This document shows, piece after piece, positions 10,941-22,249 of a stretch of DNA of 64,000 bases. Source of the DNA: Rhodocollybia butyracea (Eukaryota > Basidiomycota > Agaricomycetes > Agaricales > Omphalotaceae); assembly GCA_015501585.1 (NCBI GenBank), contig JADNRY010000343.1:1-64000 (forward strand). The letters are read 5' to 3'. Below the pieces are notes generated by a model. The model did no database searches. It was not told the origin of the DNA and saw only the letters and a program-made list of their open reading frames with translations. Position 1 is the stretch's first letter. Each line of letters opens with the position of its first letter. Both the position numbers and the translations under genes were made by a program.

Positions 10941-11459
10941 TCTCTACTTGTTCAAATTTATTGATATAATCACAAGTATAATTATGCTTCAAATATGTCG
11001 TCCATCACATCCCTTGATTTTACTTCGACTTACGTTTCCACCGTGGCATGGCACTGATTATAGCTCCATGTACTGTCCTCAAAGGCTGGTAAACTCGGGC
11101 GTGGTAAAGCTGTCCCTCTGGAAATAGTTGAGATTTGAAATTATGGTGGACAGGAACGGACAATGTTTTTACAGACCAATTTTATCAAACTTGTAATACT
11201 CAAGTAATACCGCAGGTTAATACAAGCACACCTCAAATGTTTCCATGTTATATTCACAAAGGAGAAGCTTTTCAAAACCCATTTATGTATGGTACAAATC
11301 AAACACAATTGACACTGTGATTGGCAAGGCCTGGAAGAGATTTCTCTTGCAACAGTGCATAAGACCAGTTACTCATGGCAAGTGGTTCCTCGCATGCGCA
11401 GTCTTGTGCAACTGGTGGAGGCGCCTCAGTACAAAGACGTGGCTGTATCTGAAGGTCGG
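10941..11459 (+). other. Intergenic region left of the LTR element
   Basis: Open frames here (for example 11135-11320 and 11245-11469) are short and show no domain. The stretch ends exactly at the AGGTG target site of the retroelement and would have been contiguous with 13935 onward before insertion. Confidence 0.4.
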
Positions 11460-11464
11460 AGGTG

Positions 11465-11616
11465 TGTAACGCCTACGGCACGTTCATTGCCGTTAGCGCC
11501 GATATTACATAATTAGTCTACTCTTATCCTCGTACCACATACTCGTTTCGGTCTATTTCTCTAATAGAACGAGATCTTGCTCATGGTCTGAGGCATTAAG
11601 AGTCAGGGCTCTTACA
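11465..11616 (+). repeat. Left LTR, 152 bp
   Basis: Starts TGTAACGCCTACGGCACG and ends in TCTTACA, so the termini form TGTAA...TTACA. It is the same length as the right copy and matches it throughout as far as I can read. Confidence 0.9.
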
Positions 11617-11816
11617 CTTTTTTGAGCAACCTTGTCCTGAATAGGACTATTACAGCAATATGACCACACAACAGCACAACTCAAGCCATGACTCTGTCAT
11701 GGCTCTGGCTTACTCTTTTCTTTCTCAAATCCTTTCCATGTTCCCTCATGATCCTCTCTCACACATCTCTGGGATCCTGGACTTCTCCTCCCAGGGAATT
11801 CAACAGCTGCTAGTCA

Positions 11817-12795
11817 CAAGGGGTGGCCGGGCCGTGAACCCGTGATATCGGGTTGGTTGGTCGGTGTCCTGGTCGGGGGTCTTAAAAAAAATTTGGATCA
11901 TCTATTTTCATTAGACTTGTTGGTTTCATTTGGCTTGAAAACAGTACTTACACACTGACAGGCACTTCAAAGTTGCTTGAAAGAGCCTTGCCACTACTTG
12001 CCAGGGCCTCCAGAGTGGAATTAGTTACAGTAGCCCATAGGATTTTAGCCCTTGAGATTTCTATATATACTTATGGGTACAGCATCAGGAAAAGCCGTTT
12101 TTGCCTAGGTGACCCCAGAGTGGCCTAAAGCAAACTAGGTGACCTATGAATCCTATGGCATCCTAGGAATTTGGGCTCGTCCCTTGCCAGTCAAGGCTCT
12201 TGAGGATTCCCTAGGCAAGCCTAGGTTTGCCCAGGTGCTCCTGGGAAACACCTGGGCAAACCTGGGCAAACCTAGGATACCCTAGGGAACCCTCAAGAGC
12301 CTTGATTGGCGAGGGACGAGCCCAAATTCCTAGGATGCCATAGGATTCATAGGTCACCTAGTTTGCTTTAGGCCACTCTGGGGTCACCTAGGCAAAAACG
12401 GCTTTTCCTGATGAGTGCTAGCCTAAGCAACTGCAATTTCATGGCATTATTGAACCATATATTGTTACAGTCAAGGTTACAGTGCAGGTCTCTGAGTCTA
12501 CTGCCTGTCCCATGGCCTGTGGGGGTACAGGCACCAGCCATTTCCTTTACGGGACCGCAAGTGATTGTGTTCTATCTTATCTATGAGCTAACGATGGGCT
12601 GCACAACTGGCAATTTACTTAACTTCGAGATAGCATTAAAATTAATTGAATGAGTCACGTATCACCTGACAAGCGAGGGAATAACATACCTAATATAGTA
12701 ATTTACATAAGCATTTGGTCGGTCGGTGTCCCCTTGGGTGGGCTTAAAAATTTTTTTGACCCGATGTAACGGGTTCACCACCCGGCCACCCCTTG
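11817..12795. mobile_element. hAT-like non-autonomous element (979 bp)
   Basis: Terminal inverted repeats of about 37 bp start CAAGGGGTGGCCGGG and end CCCGGCCACCCCTTG. They are flanked by the 8-bp duplication GCTAGTCA (11809-11816 and 12796-12803). An 8-bp duplication with CA...TG ends is diagnostic of the hAT superfamily. Subterminal GGTCGGTGTCC/TTAAAAA words are also inverted. It has no transposase ORF. A second element with the related end CAAGAGGTGG and an 8-bp duplication lies at 28489-28960. Confidence 0.9.
12083..12413. repeat. 331-bp foldback inside the hAT-like element
   Basis: The sequence from CATCAGGAAAAGCCG to CGGCTTTTCCTGATG is an inverted repeat with arms near 150 bp and very few mismatches, closing on a short region around CTCCTGGGAAACACCTGGG. 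CCTAGG and CCCAGG words recur throughout. It may be a nested MITE; I could not fix a target duplication. A related left end, CATCAGGAAAAG, occurs at 59292. Confidence 0.8.
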
Positions 12796-13777
12796 GCTAG
12801 TCAACTTTAAGCAGCTCTGGGAACAACATGGTCTTTCAGTGGCTGGTAGGGATTTGGCAGAGGCAGTGGTGCAGGATTCAACATTAAGATGTTGCTGGGC
12901 AGTGAAGGAAGAAGGTTTCCAGGCAGAGGTCTGTTTTCAGATGATAGAGTCTATTAAGAGACTGGGAGAAGAGTTTGGGATGGAACTGTCCAAATCTCAA
13001 ACACCACCTCCTGCTCCAAGTTCTCCATCACCTTTGACCGCTCCTACTGCCTCATCACTGACTCCCACGCTTGCTTCGAACACATTGAACGCATTGAAAT
13101 CATCTCCACATGCTCTGACATTGGTTTCACCCTCCAAACCCACTTCCCCTTCATTTCGACTCCAACCAACCTCAGAGTTTGCACGGGAGGTGGCTGAACT
13201 GCGGAAAGCAGGCCGGAAACTTGAAGTATTCATGGATGAACATGTCATGGGGCTCGAACACACAGCTGGCACACCGCCAGCTTGTGTTCATCTCTCAAAC
13301 ACTCCAACCGAGTGTACACCTGTGCCTTATATTGCCCCTGTGACTGCTGTTCCACCAACAGGCCTTCGTAAATGTGTCAAACACAATGTGTATGGTGCGT
13401 TTGGTTCGCTCTTGCTTCGTTCAAGTCGTTGCCCATCCCAATCTGGTACACTCATGCCATCACCCTCACCCACTGAAACTCCCCATCACCATATTTGTGC
13501 TCCCAATCAATGCTCCCATTCATGGCGCTGGAGATCTACTGTCTCCAATGTGCCACCACCATCTCAATCTGGACTTAGTGTCAGCATCCAGAGAATCCGG
13601 CGAGTTTCACAGGACACTTTCTCTTCTTCTGCACTTATGGAAATTGCCAGCATACTACATCGTACGTTACCTATTAGATGACTGTATGTTTCTCTTTGTT
13701 ATGTTTTCCCTTTTCCATCTTTCTCTTTTGTTTTTTTTTGGGTAAGATGGACCTGTGGGGTCAATCTAGGGGGCATG

Positions 13778-13929
13778 TGTAACGCCTACGGCACGTTCAT
13801 TGCCGTTAGCGCCGATATTACATAATTAGTCTACTCTTATCCTCGTACCACATACTCGTTTCGGTCTATTTCTCTAATAGAACGAGATCTTGCTCATGGT
13901 CTGAGGCATTAAGAGTCAGGGCTCTTACA
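13778..13929 (+). repeat. Right LTR, 152 bp
   Basis: Same sequence as 11465-11616, preceded by the purine tract AGGGGG and followed by the AGGTG duplication. Confidence 0.9.
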
Positions 13930-13962
13930 AGGTGCGTGCGGTGATGGAAACTCTAATGTAAT

Positions 13963-15442
13963 CTATTTTGTGAGAAGTGATAAATAAGCCTTTGGTGATA
14001 TGATCAAAGCAATAAAACTATTGTACCTGCCAACTGCCCACCATACTCGAGCGGTTTTTTTGTTCACTTTGAGATCACCAAGGACATATCCTTTGCCTTC
14101 CGGAACTTCAAATTCACCATGCATATACTGCATGCAGATTTGCATTAGCCATTGAAAGTTTGGATGAACAGTTACATTTGCCACATACATTCCCGGTCCT
14201 TCCACGTGTCCATTTCCAGAATGTACTCGGGTCGTCTTCATTGTGACCCGCGGGAGGTTCAATCAAATTCCAGTTTATACTGACGATCGTATGCAGAGGC
14301 AGATATCAACTAACGCTGGCTGGTACTTATATCCAGAAGTAGTACTTACGAGTCAATATAGAGTCCAACCGGGTTCTGGATGGTCAGCATGACCTGATTG
14401 CGAGCAGCTGCATTGATACCTGCACCAATCTAATCGGATCTGTGTTCAGAACATGCACGAAGATAGTAAACATAAGGAGAGCAACGAACAGTTGGGTCAG
14501 AGTTCCTGTTTGGGTTGCCATATTTAGAGCATTGGATGAGCTCATCAGAGTCGGTAATGAGTGTGCCATCGGGGCGTTTCCTCTGAACCGTAGCCCGCGC
14601 GCCAAGGTCAACTTCCGCACCCAGAGTGTTGTTCACTTGAATCCTTCGAATACAGTCATCAACCATGGTTCACACTCAAAATAAGCTATAACCTACAAAT
14701 GCATCATGGTTCCTGTGTTGGTAGAACTGTTCCACTTGTTGAGAGGATTGTAAACATTGTCAACAAACAGGTCCTCTTCCAGGATATTGAACCCCGGGTT
14801 GAGTGAGCGGTAGAGGTCTAGAAGAGTGTTGCGTTGATACTGAGCAAGGAATTCGAAATACTAGAGATGCATTACCACATCAGAATGTGAGTTGTGGTAC
14901 ATCGGATGATCGACCGTTGCATACCTCGGGCCCCTCGTTACAGAATACAATCCTGGTCATTTTTCCATTGGCGTCTCACTTGATAGACCTCATAAAAGAA
15001 TAAGTATAATGGTATTCTCTTGGCGGCGTGTATTTTAATCAGCTCACCATTCCAGATATTCGTCTTGGAAACTCCGGGCAGAATCAGCTTTTGTCCACCT
15101 TGCAATATCGCTAGAGAAATCAAGTTTGACCTGTTCCCATGTAGATTAGTTATCGCAGGAACGTTGGGGATGCCATATCTGGTGCACCTTTTTAGGAAAC
15201 ACAACCCAAGTGATCTTGCTCGGACTCTGAGGGTTTTTCTCTACGACTTTTGTCGCGTCGTAAAATTGAGGGGTCATGATTGAAGAGACATTCTCGGTGA
15301 GCATGAATGAACCGATTGTGTTGCTCCTGCACAGTATAGTTAGCACCGGATCGAAAAATAAACGAGCAACGTACCACGCCTGTTTATGTTCGTCAGTAAG
15401 ATCATTGACATATCCGGGTGGATCATGCCTTGGCAAAGACAT
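13963..15442 (-). CDS. Conserved-looking eight-exon protein of unknown function, one possible nonsense codon
   Basis: Phases fit for exons 15442-15188, 15130-15048, 14988-14925, 14860-14697, 14643-14490, 14429-14350, 14279-14189 and 14127-13963 (introns 53-70 nt), giving about 350 codons. Motifs in order: HDPPGYVNDLTDEHKQAW near the start, DFSSDIARWTKADS, FQDEYLEW, FCNEGPE-YFEFLAQYQ, DNVYNPLNKWN, NNTLGAEVDLGA, CSKYGNPNRNSDP, NPVGLYIDS, FWKWTRG and GEFEVPEGKGYVLGD. Strongly patterned blocks like these suggest a conserved enzyme-like protein, but I cannot name the family. At 14978-14976 the best splice model reads TGA in a K-(stop)-D-A-N-G context; CGA to TGA would explain it, so the allele may be dead, or the intron boundary may differ. 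The C-terminal end after 14000 is uncertain. Confidence 0.6.
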
Positions 15443-16903
15443 TGCGCGTGGTATGTAAGATGTTGCGTGTAGGTTGAGTAAAGCTTAGGACAATCAGTAT
15501 GTTCGACTCCCTATTTTATAAGAACAATGTCTATCTGACTTGGGTACCACCGATTCACATACTCATATCCGAAAATATGGCTGAGACACACGGAATTATG
15601 AACTCTGTGGAGATTCTTCCTTTTCTGCCCTAGCCTAGACCGTGTTCAGGAGACTTACCAGTTCAGAAGATAATACAACATTGACAGGGAACTCAGTTGT
15701 GACTTCACGGCAAGTATCTTTAGGGAACTTCTTCTCTGTCTTGTCCGCATCAACTCAGAGGCTCTTACCCACAGAAAAAAACCAAGTATGCTGTAGGGTA
15801 GGTTATTTCCGGCTGAGGAGTTTTTTTCCTTGACAAATGAGCAGAATGTTTCAGCCCAACTGGCCCATATAAATACCATTATAAGTTCAGCGACTCTGTG
15901 CCCAGCCTTAGGTAGAAATGAGCATCCCTCCCTTAACTCCTAACTCCTAACGCCCACCCCCTATTGTGTCTTGTCGTGGCTATTAGCCTATTACTACCTA
16001 CCAAATTGAATCTTCAAGCTTCAAGCCTGCCTCTTCCTTGGGCTAATCGGGACCTGACCTCACTGTAGTGTGCTGAGATTATACTGTCACAAGCATCGGT
16101 GCAAGCAAGTAATGGATTCTGCGGCGTCATTCAGAGTGGAATTAATTTACAAAGGTCCTCCTGGATCTTGGCAGGAAAGTGAGCTTCTGTGCTATGCACA
16201 CGGAAAGCCAATCACTAGTAGCTACAAGCAGCAAGTCAAGAAATGTGGTGTAGCCTAGAAGTTCTCCTCAAGGCACTGATGTAGGATCTTGACAGCGATG
16301 TGAGTTTTTGCATGTTGCGCTGAGTCGCGCGGAAAAAAGGGTTATTAAACTCATTACTATACGCAGTCATTCAAGGAACGGGGTGCTATTGCGCCTTAGA
16401 AGCTCTCTCCAAGTCATATGTGGTCCATTAGTTTTGGTTAGTTTTGCACTATATACATTGAGTTTGATCAGATTAGTTGAATAAATACCGGGTATATCCG
16501 AAAAGGTATGGGCTGGGTCATAACATAATGCTTCACTATCAAAAGCAACATTTCCTTTGCTAAGTCTGTCCAGAAAGGAGTTATTCAGGCAACCAAGCGA
16601 TTGAGCGGGATTGTCAAAGGCTCTCTACCAGTCAAAGCTCCTGGCGAGTGCGTACTCATCTGTCTTCAACCCTATATTTGTTCATCGGCATCGTTGAAGC
16701 TACCATCCACGAGGGGATGGCAAAAGGGACAGTGCCACCGTGGAAACCTGGTCCCTCTTTGGTTCTTCATTTATTGTTGGATAATAACACATCTTCCTGC
16801 CTGATCAGTACCTGACCTAAAGAGACGTCAATCTTATAAAATAGCCTACCTAGCGGTTTCATGATCCCAAGTTTTATCTTCCCCCAGATCATACACTCAC
16901 CCT
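15443..16903. other. Intergenic, no recognised gene
   Basis: Several 60-75 codon frames exist on both strands but none shows a domain or a sensible splice chain. A short duplicated AACTCCTAACTCCTAACG tract lies near 15933-15950. This region would hold the divergent promoters of the flanking genes at 15442 (minus) and 16904 (plus). Confidence 0.45.
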
Positions 16904-19210
16904 ATGACGTCCAACCCAGAGCCGATTCTTTCATTCATTGATGGGATTGACAAAGAACCCCGCTACCTCACTGTCGACGAGATCAATGAACTCACTAGCC
17001 CAGGCGCTGGGAAAGGAGACTGGTTTGCACAGTGGCTCGCCAAGACTCCAGAAGTCAATCGTTCACTTAGTTTACGTGATCTTCTGACCAAGACAGTTCC
17101 GGCTTTCTCATATCAAAGCTTCGCAGTCGCAGATGGCACACCTATCAAATACGACCACAAAAATCCTGATAATCCTCTCAACAGTGTCAGTCGTCATTTG
17201 CGATTTATCACTGTAGTTGTACCCGACTCCAACCCCCCGTTTGATATATCCACAGCAATTACAATGAGGACACTTTGCATTGTTAGTAGTTCCAATCCCA
17301 ATGGCAGAGGTGGAAACACCTTTCTGCAATGTGCAAGCTGGGACCCCAATGCACTCGGCAAACGGATGGGCATGATGAGGTTCTATCAACGCGAGCCAGC
17401 CGGATGGACATATTTTGGTAATAGCTTTAATGCTGTAGGTCTAGCTTTGCAATTTCATGCGATTCATATGCCTCAACTGATATTTTAGTTTAACCTCCCA
17501 ACCGAGAATTTTATGCCATTCTGTGGGCAAGTACATCGCTTAGACTCGATAGCCGCCTTACAAACTTACAATTTTTATAGTCATGTCGCAGGGGCTTTGA
17601 TTATGAAGGTATATTTTCCTAGTCGACGTTAACTCTCTCTGATAATCGTCGCATATTAGGAACTTACTGTCCCCTGGACGCACTGGTACAATGGCGGAAA
17701 CATTAACGAGTTTACGGAGTCACTGGGATCAACCAGGACAACCTCCTCTTTGTGCGACATTTACAATGCCCTCTATGATCCTCTATTCACAGAATCTACT
17801 GGAGCACCATTTTCATTGGTTGTGAGTGGAAAACAATCACAGCTAATAACTTCGCCTAATGACATTGTTAGGGACGAGCTGAAGATTTTGAGCAAGTGGT
17901 AGAGGCATCAGTCAGCAAGTGGTATATCTCCCGGTGGAGTGCGTTTAAGACATCTCCTCGATATCTCCCTTGGGAACTGACCAAAATTCTTTATTGACCT
18001 TCACAGACCATGACTTCCTGGACTCCGCCAAGAAACCGCTGGAGAAAATTACGACTGCGGTCAAACAATGGGTTGGACATATTTTGCTTAACCGGAGTAT
18101 GAATATCGCAGCAAGTGCGACTTCTTCTGCGCAGGTACAGGCAAGAAGCGAGATCAATGGAATCCCTACGACAATGTTCTGCAATCTCAAAGCATTGACG
18201 TTGGATGGCCTTCTTAGTTTTGTCTCTCCACCAAATGTATGTTGAAAGATACATATTTCTTGAGTTCTGTCCCACGGCTAATTGCTATTTCTCACAGTCA
18301 TTCGCTGCTACAAATGCAATCTACACTGCTGGAATGGCGAGACTGGAGCTTTCCCTATTTTATGACGACTTCTCTAGCGATCCTCCCACTCGTAAGTTAG
18401 TGGTACAAGGTAGCGAGGGACCCTTTGCTTTCCCCATAATCGAGCCTGGAGTGGAAGATATACAGGGTATCGGGACCTTGCTTGACCGCTCATCTCTCGC
18501 CACCCTCTTACCCCCCAAAGCGATAGCAGCATTGTTGATGGTTGACTTTTAGTGAGTCATCTGGTCCGGTTTTCATTTGCATTTCTGATAGTCTTAAACA
18601 ATTTAGCAACCCGATTTATTCTCCTCGGCGCATGACTCTCATGGAATATGTCCCTGAGAGTGCCCAGTTCGACAGCAACACAAAGTCCTACAATGTTATC
18701 GAACAGTTTACGGCTAACGTTCGGGCTTCATCCAATGCCAGCGATACCACCTCGCCAGAGTATGAGGTTTTGAAACTGCTCGACACCCCAGATGACACAT
18801 ATGTGGAGGTGTTCACAAAGTGAGTGAATGATTATCTTGCAATCATTGCCTCTCGTTTCACTACTGGTGATGTCGCCAGGCAAGCAGCGGTTGATGAATA
18901 CATGCTACTCGCGGAGGGTCGACGTCGTTTATTCAAGGGATTTGAAGACTCCAAGCCAGACGGAGTGGGCTTGGATGAGTTCAGACTAACTCTCCCCATT
19001 GCAGTGCAACCGGCGGAGTTTCCCTTGACGCATATGACCGAGGAGGGAGACGTAGTAATTATGCCACCCGAAGAGGTGATTATAGTCACAGGCCCTTCGA
19101 AGACTCACAGACCTTATGACTTGCCGGCCTCGCACATCGAGATTGGAAAAAGTCGGTCAGGTAAAAGCTGTCCAGCGCACCGTATGTGGGTGAGAAGGGC
19201 GTTGGCATGA
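16904..19210 (+). CDS. Multi-exon conserved-looking protein of unknown function (about 620 aa)
   Basis: Exon 1 starts at 16904 (ATGACGTCCAACCC) and carries the motifs PRYLTVDEINELTSPGAGKG, WFAQWLAKTPEVNRS, HLRFITVVVPDSNPPF and GGNTFLQCASWDPNA. Downstream exons join with correct phase: 17582-17608, 17660-17821, 17872-17938, 18007-18236, 18298-18551, 18592-18819 and 18880-19210 (introns 40-68 nt), containing ELTVPWTHWYNGGN, EDFEQVVEASVSKWYISRW, RRMTLMEYVPESAQFDS and RPYDLPASHIEIG. The stretch 17435-17581 (apparent introns 17435-17488 and 17531-17580 around a 42-nt exon) leaves a phase conflict, so there is either an unusual intron or a single-base indel. No signal peptide or membrane span is seen. 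I do not recognise the family. Confidence 0.65.
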
Positions 19211-19272
19211 TGAAAGCCTAACTGAGGGCGTGACTGTATAAAGATGTATTCAATATATGTTGTAATTGTATT

Positions 19273-20976
19273 GTTGATTATCGGGCCATTAGCATTCGAT
19301 GTAACCCCTTATGGGACCGTTATGGGACTGTTATGGGACCTCATGGGACTATTATGGGACCTTGATAGGACTTTATGTGACAGATATGCGACCCTTCTGG
19401 GACACTCTACAATGGATATTGAGTGTTTTCGTTGTACATTGTCGTCTAACGCTCAGGCTGTACATTGTCATCTAACGCTCAGGCTGTACATTGTCGTCCA
19501 ACGCTCAGGCTGGCCCGCCTACTCGCAACGCGGCAGGTCTTATTTGAAAATAAGCAGAAATCAAGACAACAAGAACTCTCCTTCTATGAAAATTACCGCA
19601 ATAGCCATCCAGCCAAATATACATTAGGTCTACTTGAATTTTTTCCAGACAACTAGAGAATCCAAAGAGAAACTATATCCAGACGCGAGAACACATCAGA
19701 GCCGGGTTACGAGTCGAAGTCAACCATACAAGTAAAATATACTTAAACAAGAGTTAGACAAGCTTACACGGCATTATGCCACGAACCAATAATGCAATTG
19801 TCTTTGGCGCATCTGAGCCACAACAAAGTTGAACCCATTTCCACCGCACGTTCTCCAGCATAGTCTATCCATTGAGGGTAGCGTTTCCTTCGAGGATAAT
19901 GAATGTCTTCGACACTCACACCAGGTTTTGCGCTACCTCTGATACTTTCGAGGCACTGTTGACGCAACCCAGAGTCACCTGCGGCCAAGGTGATGGAGCA
20001 TATTTCATTGATGCCAGAGCAGATGTTGGCCCGGGGCTGAGAGGTAAGCGTTTAAATATTTGTCCTTAATCCATTTTTCAATATCAATTTGTATTAGGCA
20101 ATACAACAATGCTTCTCGTCGCTCTTCTATCCTGTTTGTCTGTTTATGAAGAGGCCGGTTGAAAAAGCAGAGAAAATAATGGATTAACAATGAAGATAAA
20201 AAGGAATAAAAAAAAGGAATAAAGAAAGTGAAACTTACTCCGGGTCTGGGGTGTACTATGGCAGTAGGACTTCTCCAGTCCGAAGCGCAAGGCTCTGCAT
20301 GGAACTGATGTAACTCTTATGGGACACTGATGTAACCCTTATGGGACATGCATGGGACTGACGTAACCCTTATGGGACATGCATGGGACCGACGTAACCT
20401 TTATGGGACATGCATGGGACTGATGTAACCCTTATGGAACACAGTGTTGGACCAATGTAACCTCTGTGAATTTTGAAACTTGTACATAACTCTTATGGGA
20501 CATGTGTGGGCTATGGTATGTTAAATAACTTGTGTGGGCCCTGGGGTGCACTTAACAGTCAATTGCACATATATAATATGTAGAATATGTAGAATTTTTT
20601 GACTACTCAACAAAGGGGGCAGCAGAGGGCATGATAAAGATCAAAAAGAAGTGTATGCAGTATTTTGGCAGTATTTCATTCATCAAAATTAGCACCGTGA
20701 AAGCTGCACACAGCATCACAGTACAAAAAAGAGAAATTACAACCCCAACTCTAACAAACAGAATTAAGGTATAGTATTGAGGTAGTAACATTTGTTCAGC
20801 ATACATTCGTAAATATTCTATCAGTAAACGACGCGATGCAACTTGATTGATATTACTGATGGAATCACTTATGGGAACTGATGGGATCACTTATGGGACT
20901 GTATGGGACCTTATGGGACCTTATGGGACGGTTACACCACAGGGTTACGTCGAAAGTTCGGTGCCCGTTGATTATC
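19273..20976. mobile_element. Mutator-like non-autonomous TIR element with 10-bp target duplication
   Basis: The element 19283-20966 is flanked by GTTGATTATC on both sides (19273-19282 and 20967-20976). The ends are imperfect 25-bp inverted repeats starting GGGC and sharing TTCGA(T/C)GTAACCC. Next to both ends, and again at 20290-20500, lie clusters of (T)TATGGGAC and GATGTAACCC words as subterminal repeats. A 9-11 bp duplication points to a Mutator-like transposon. No transposase is present; the open frames inside are short, so it depends on a partner elsewhere. Confidence 0.8.
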
Positions 20977-22240
20977 GGATCGTCTGTAATTTGTTAAGGC
21001 AAAGAAGGTCAAAATAAAATGCTCATTGCTCGCCCTCACCTTCACAACAGTTATGGGTGTGCAACTTCACTCACATTGAATTGGATGTCTATGCCCACTC
21101 TCACCCCATTGCCGATGCTGATAGATCCAAACTTGTTCTTTCTTGCCGGATTAGAAGCAGCAGGCCCTTGCTCCCCATATACCCATGGGTGCTAGAGGAG
21201 ATAGGGTGCGCGTAGTTGATAATCTAAGCTCTTGTTCCGGTTTTTGTATGTATATTACTTACTAAAGCAAAAAGTTACGAACGGCTGAGAACTCGAAATC
21301 AATCAATCGAAGTGGAACATATACTCAAACCCAAAATTATTGAACCCGCAACAGAAGTTTTTGTCGTTGTCCACTTTCATTCATAGACGGTATGCATTGT
21401 TCTTCCTCTTAATGCCATCGCTGCCCGACGATGGTAACCATTTGAAACTTTGGAGACGGCGAGGCAAAGTGCACTCGGGGAGCATGGCCACTTCAGCGGG
21501 TCTCGTAGTTCCTGGCACAAATGCTTCGTCCCAGCACGTTGATCCTTCTGATCTTTGACAGTCACCTAAGTTATCGTGAGTCTCAAAAAGACTAAATTTG
21601 GAGGGGAAATGGCTTCGAATTCGAAACCTCGTAAACTTGTGCTGTAGCAGGGCAATTATTCGTAGCCACTATCGATAATCTCAATGTCAGCCGATAGTCG
21701 CGGGTACAATCAATTACCATGTAATTAATCTCGTCAAGAGGGTGGATCAAGAAGAATGTCGAGTCCAGAAACAGATATGTTAACAAAATCCTTCTCACTA
21801 GTTGATTTTCTTCGACATAGTAAGATGCCATTGGAAATATACCGCGATGAGCCAACGTTGCAACATTGGACGTTGAGCAGTGAAATCAGAATTCAGGTTC
21901 CAAGCGAAGAAGAACGGAAGTATGGATTATGGGGGTAGGCGGACCCGTTTGAAACAAAGATGAACCCGATCGGAGTGCTTCTGCGGCCATGGTCCACTCC
22001 CTCCCCCTCTCCATTTCAAACCACACATACTGATCCCTCGGCGACGCCCACTCCTTCTTGTGTCCTCCAAAAGATGTGGTACAAAGCGCCGTACGCACAA
22101 TGTCAGTATCAGCATGAAAAAAAACAAAGTACTCGAGTATCGAAATAGAAAAAGGAAAGGCACAAAAAAAGCTCGAACGACACACCTGAAAAACAAGCCT
22201 TCATAGCCCGTAGGCTCTGGTATCTGGGATTCCGCAAAGT
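20977..22240. other. Intergenic, no recognised gene
   Basis: Frames such as 21340-21558 and 21886-22185 are short and overlap on both strands, with no motif. Nothing repetitive was noticed here. Confidence 0.4.
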
Positions 22241-22249
22241 CGACGACGT

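Larger units (their letters stand above)
11660..13681 (+). pseudogene. Gag-like ORF of the LTR element, split by a hAT-like insertion
   Basis: The frame opening at 11660 runs into the hAT-like element at 11817. Skipping the element plus one target duplication (resume at 12804) restores the same frame to the stop at 13681, for a former protein of about 344 aa. The N-terminal part is helical, the middle is Pro/Ser/Thr-rich (around TPPPAPSSPSPLTAPTASS), followed by a charged helix (EVAELRKAGRKLEVFMDEH). That architecture suits a structural Gag-like protein but no zinc knuckle is visible, so Gag is inferred from position between the LTRs. Confidence 0.55.
11460..13934 (+). mobile_element. Short-LTR retroelement (TRIM/LARD type) with AGGTG target duplication
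   Basis: Two 152-bp direct repeats, 11465-11616 and 13778-13929, begin TGTAACGCC and end GGGCTCTTACA and look identical by eye. The flanking 5-bp AGGTG occurs at 11460-11464 and 13930-13934. A purine tract (CTAGGGGGCATG) precedes the right repeat, as expected of a polypurine tract. There is no reverse transcriptase or integrase, so the element is non-autonomous. Without the nested hAT-like insertion its internal region is only about 1.2 kb. Nearly identical LTRs imply recent insertion. It landed 29 bp beyond the stop of the 13963-15442 gene. Confidence 0.9.

Noticed and set aside
12083..12413. Independent MITE with its own target duplication
   Set aside because: No convincing duplication flanks it, so only the foldback structure is claimed.
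14843..14845. In-frame TAG in the 13963-15442 gene near the FEFLAQYQ motif
   Set aside because: It disappears when the GTATGC...CTCTAG intron (14924-14861) is spliced; phases then fit and the motif reads EGPE-YFEFLA.
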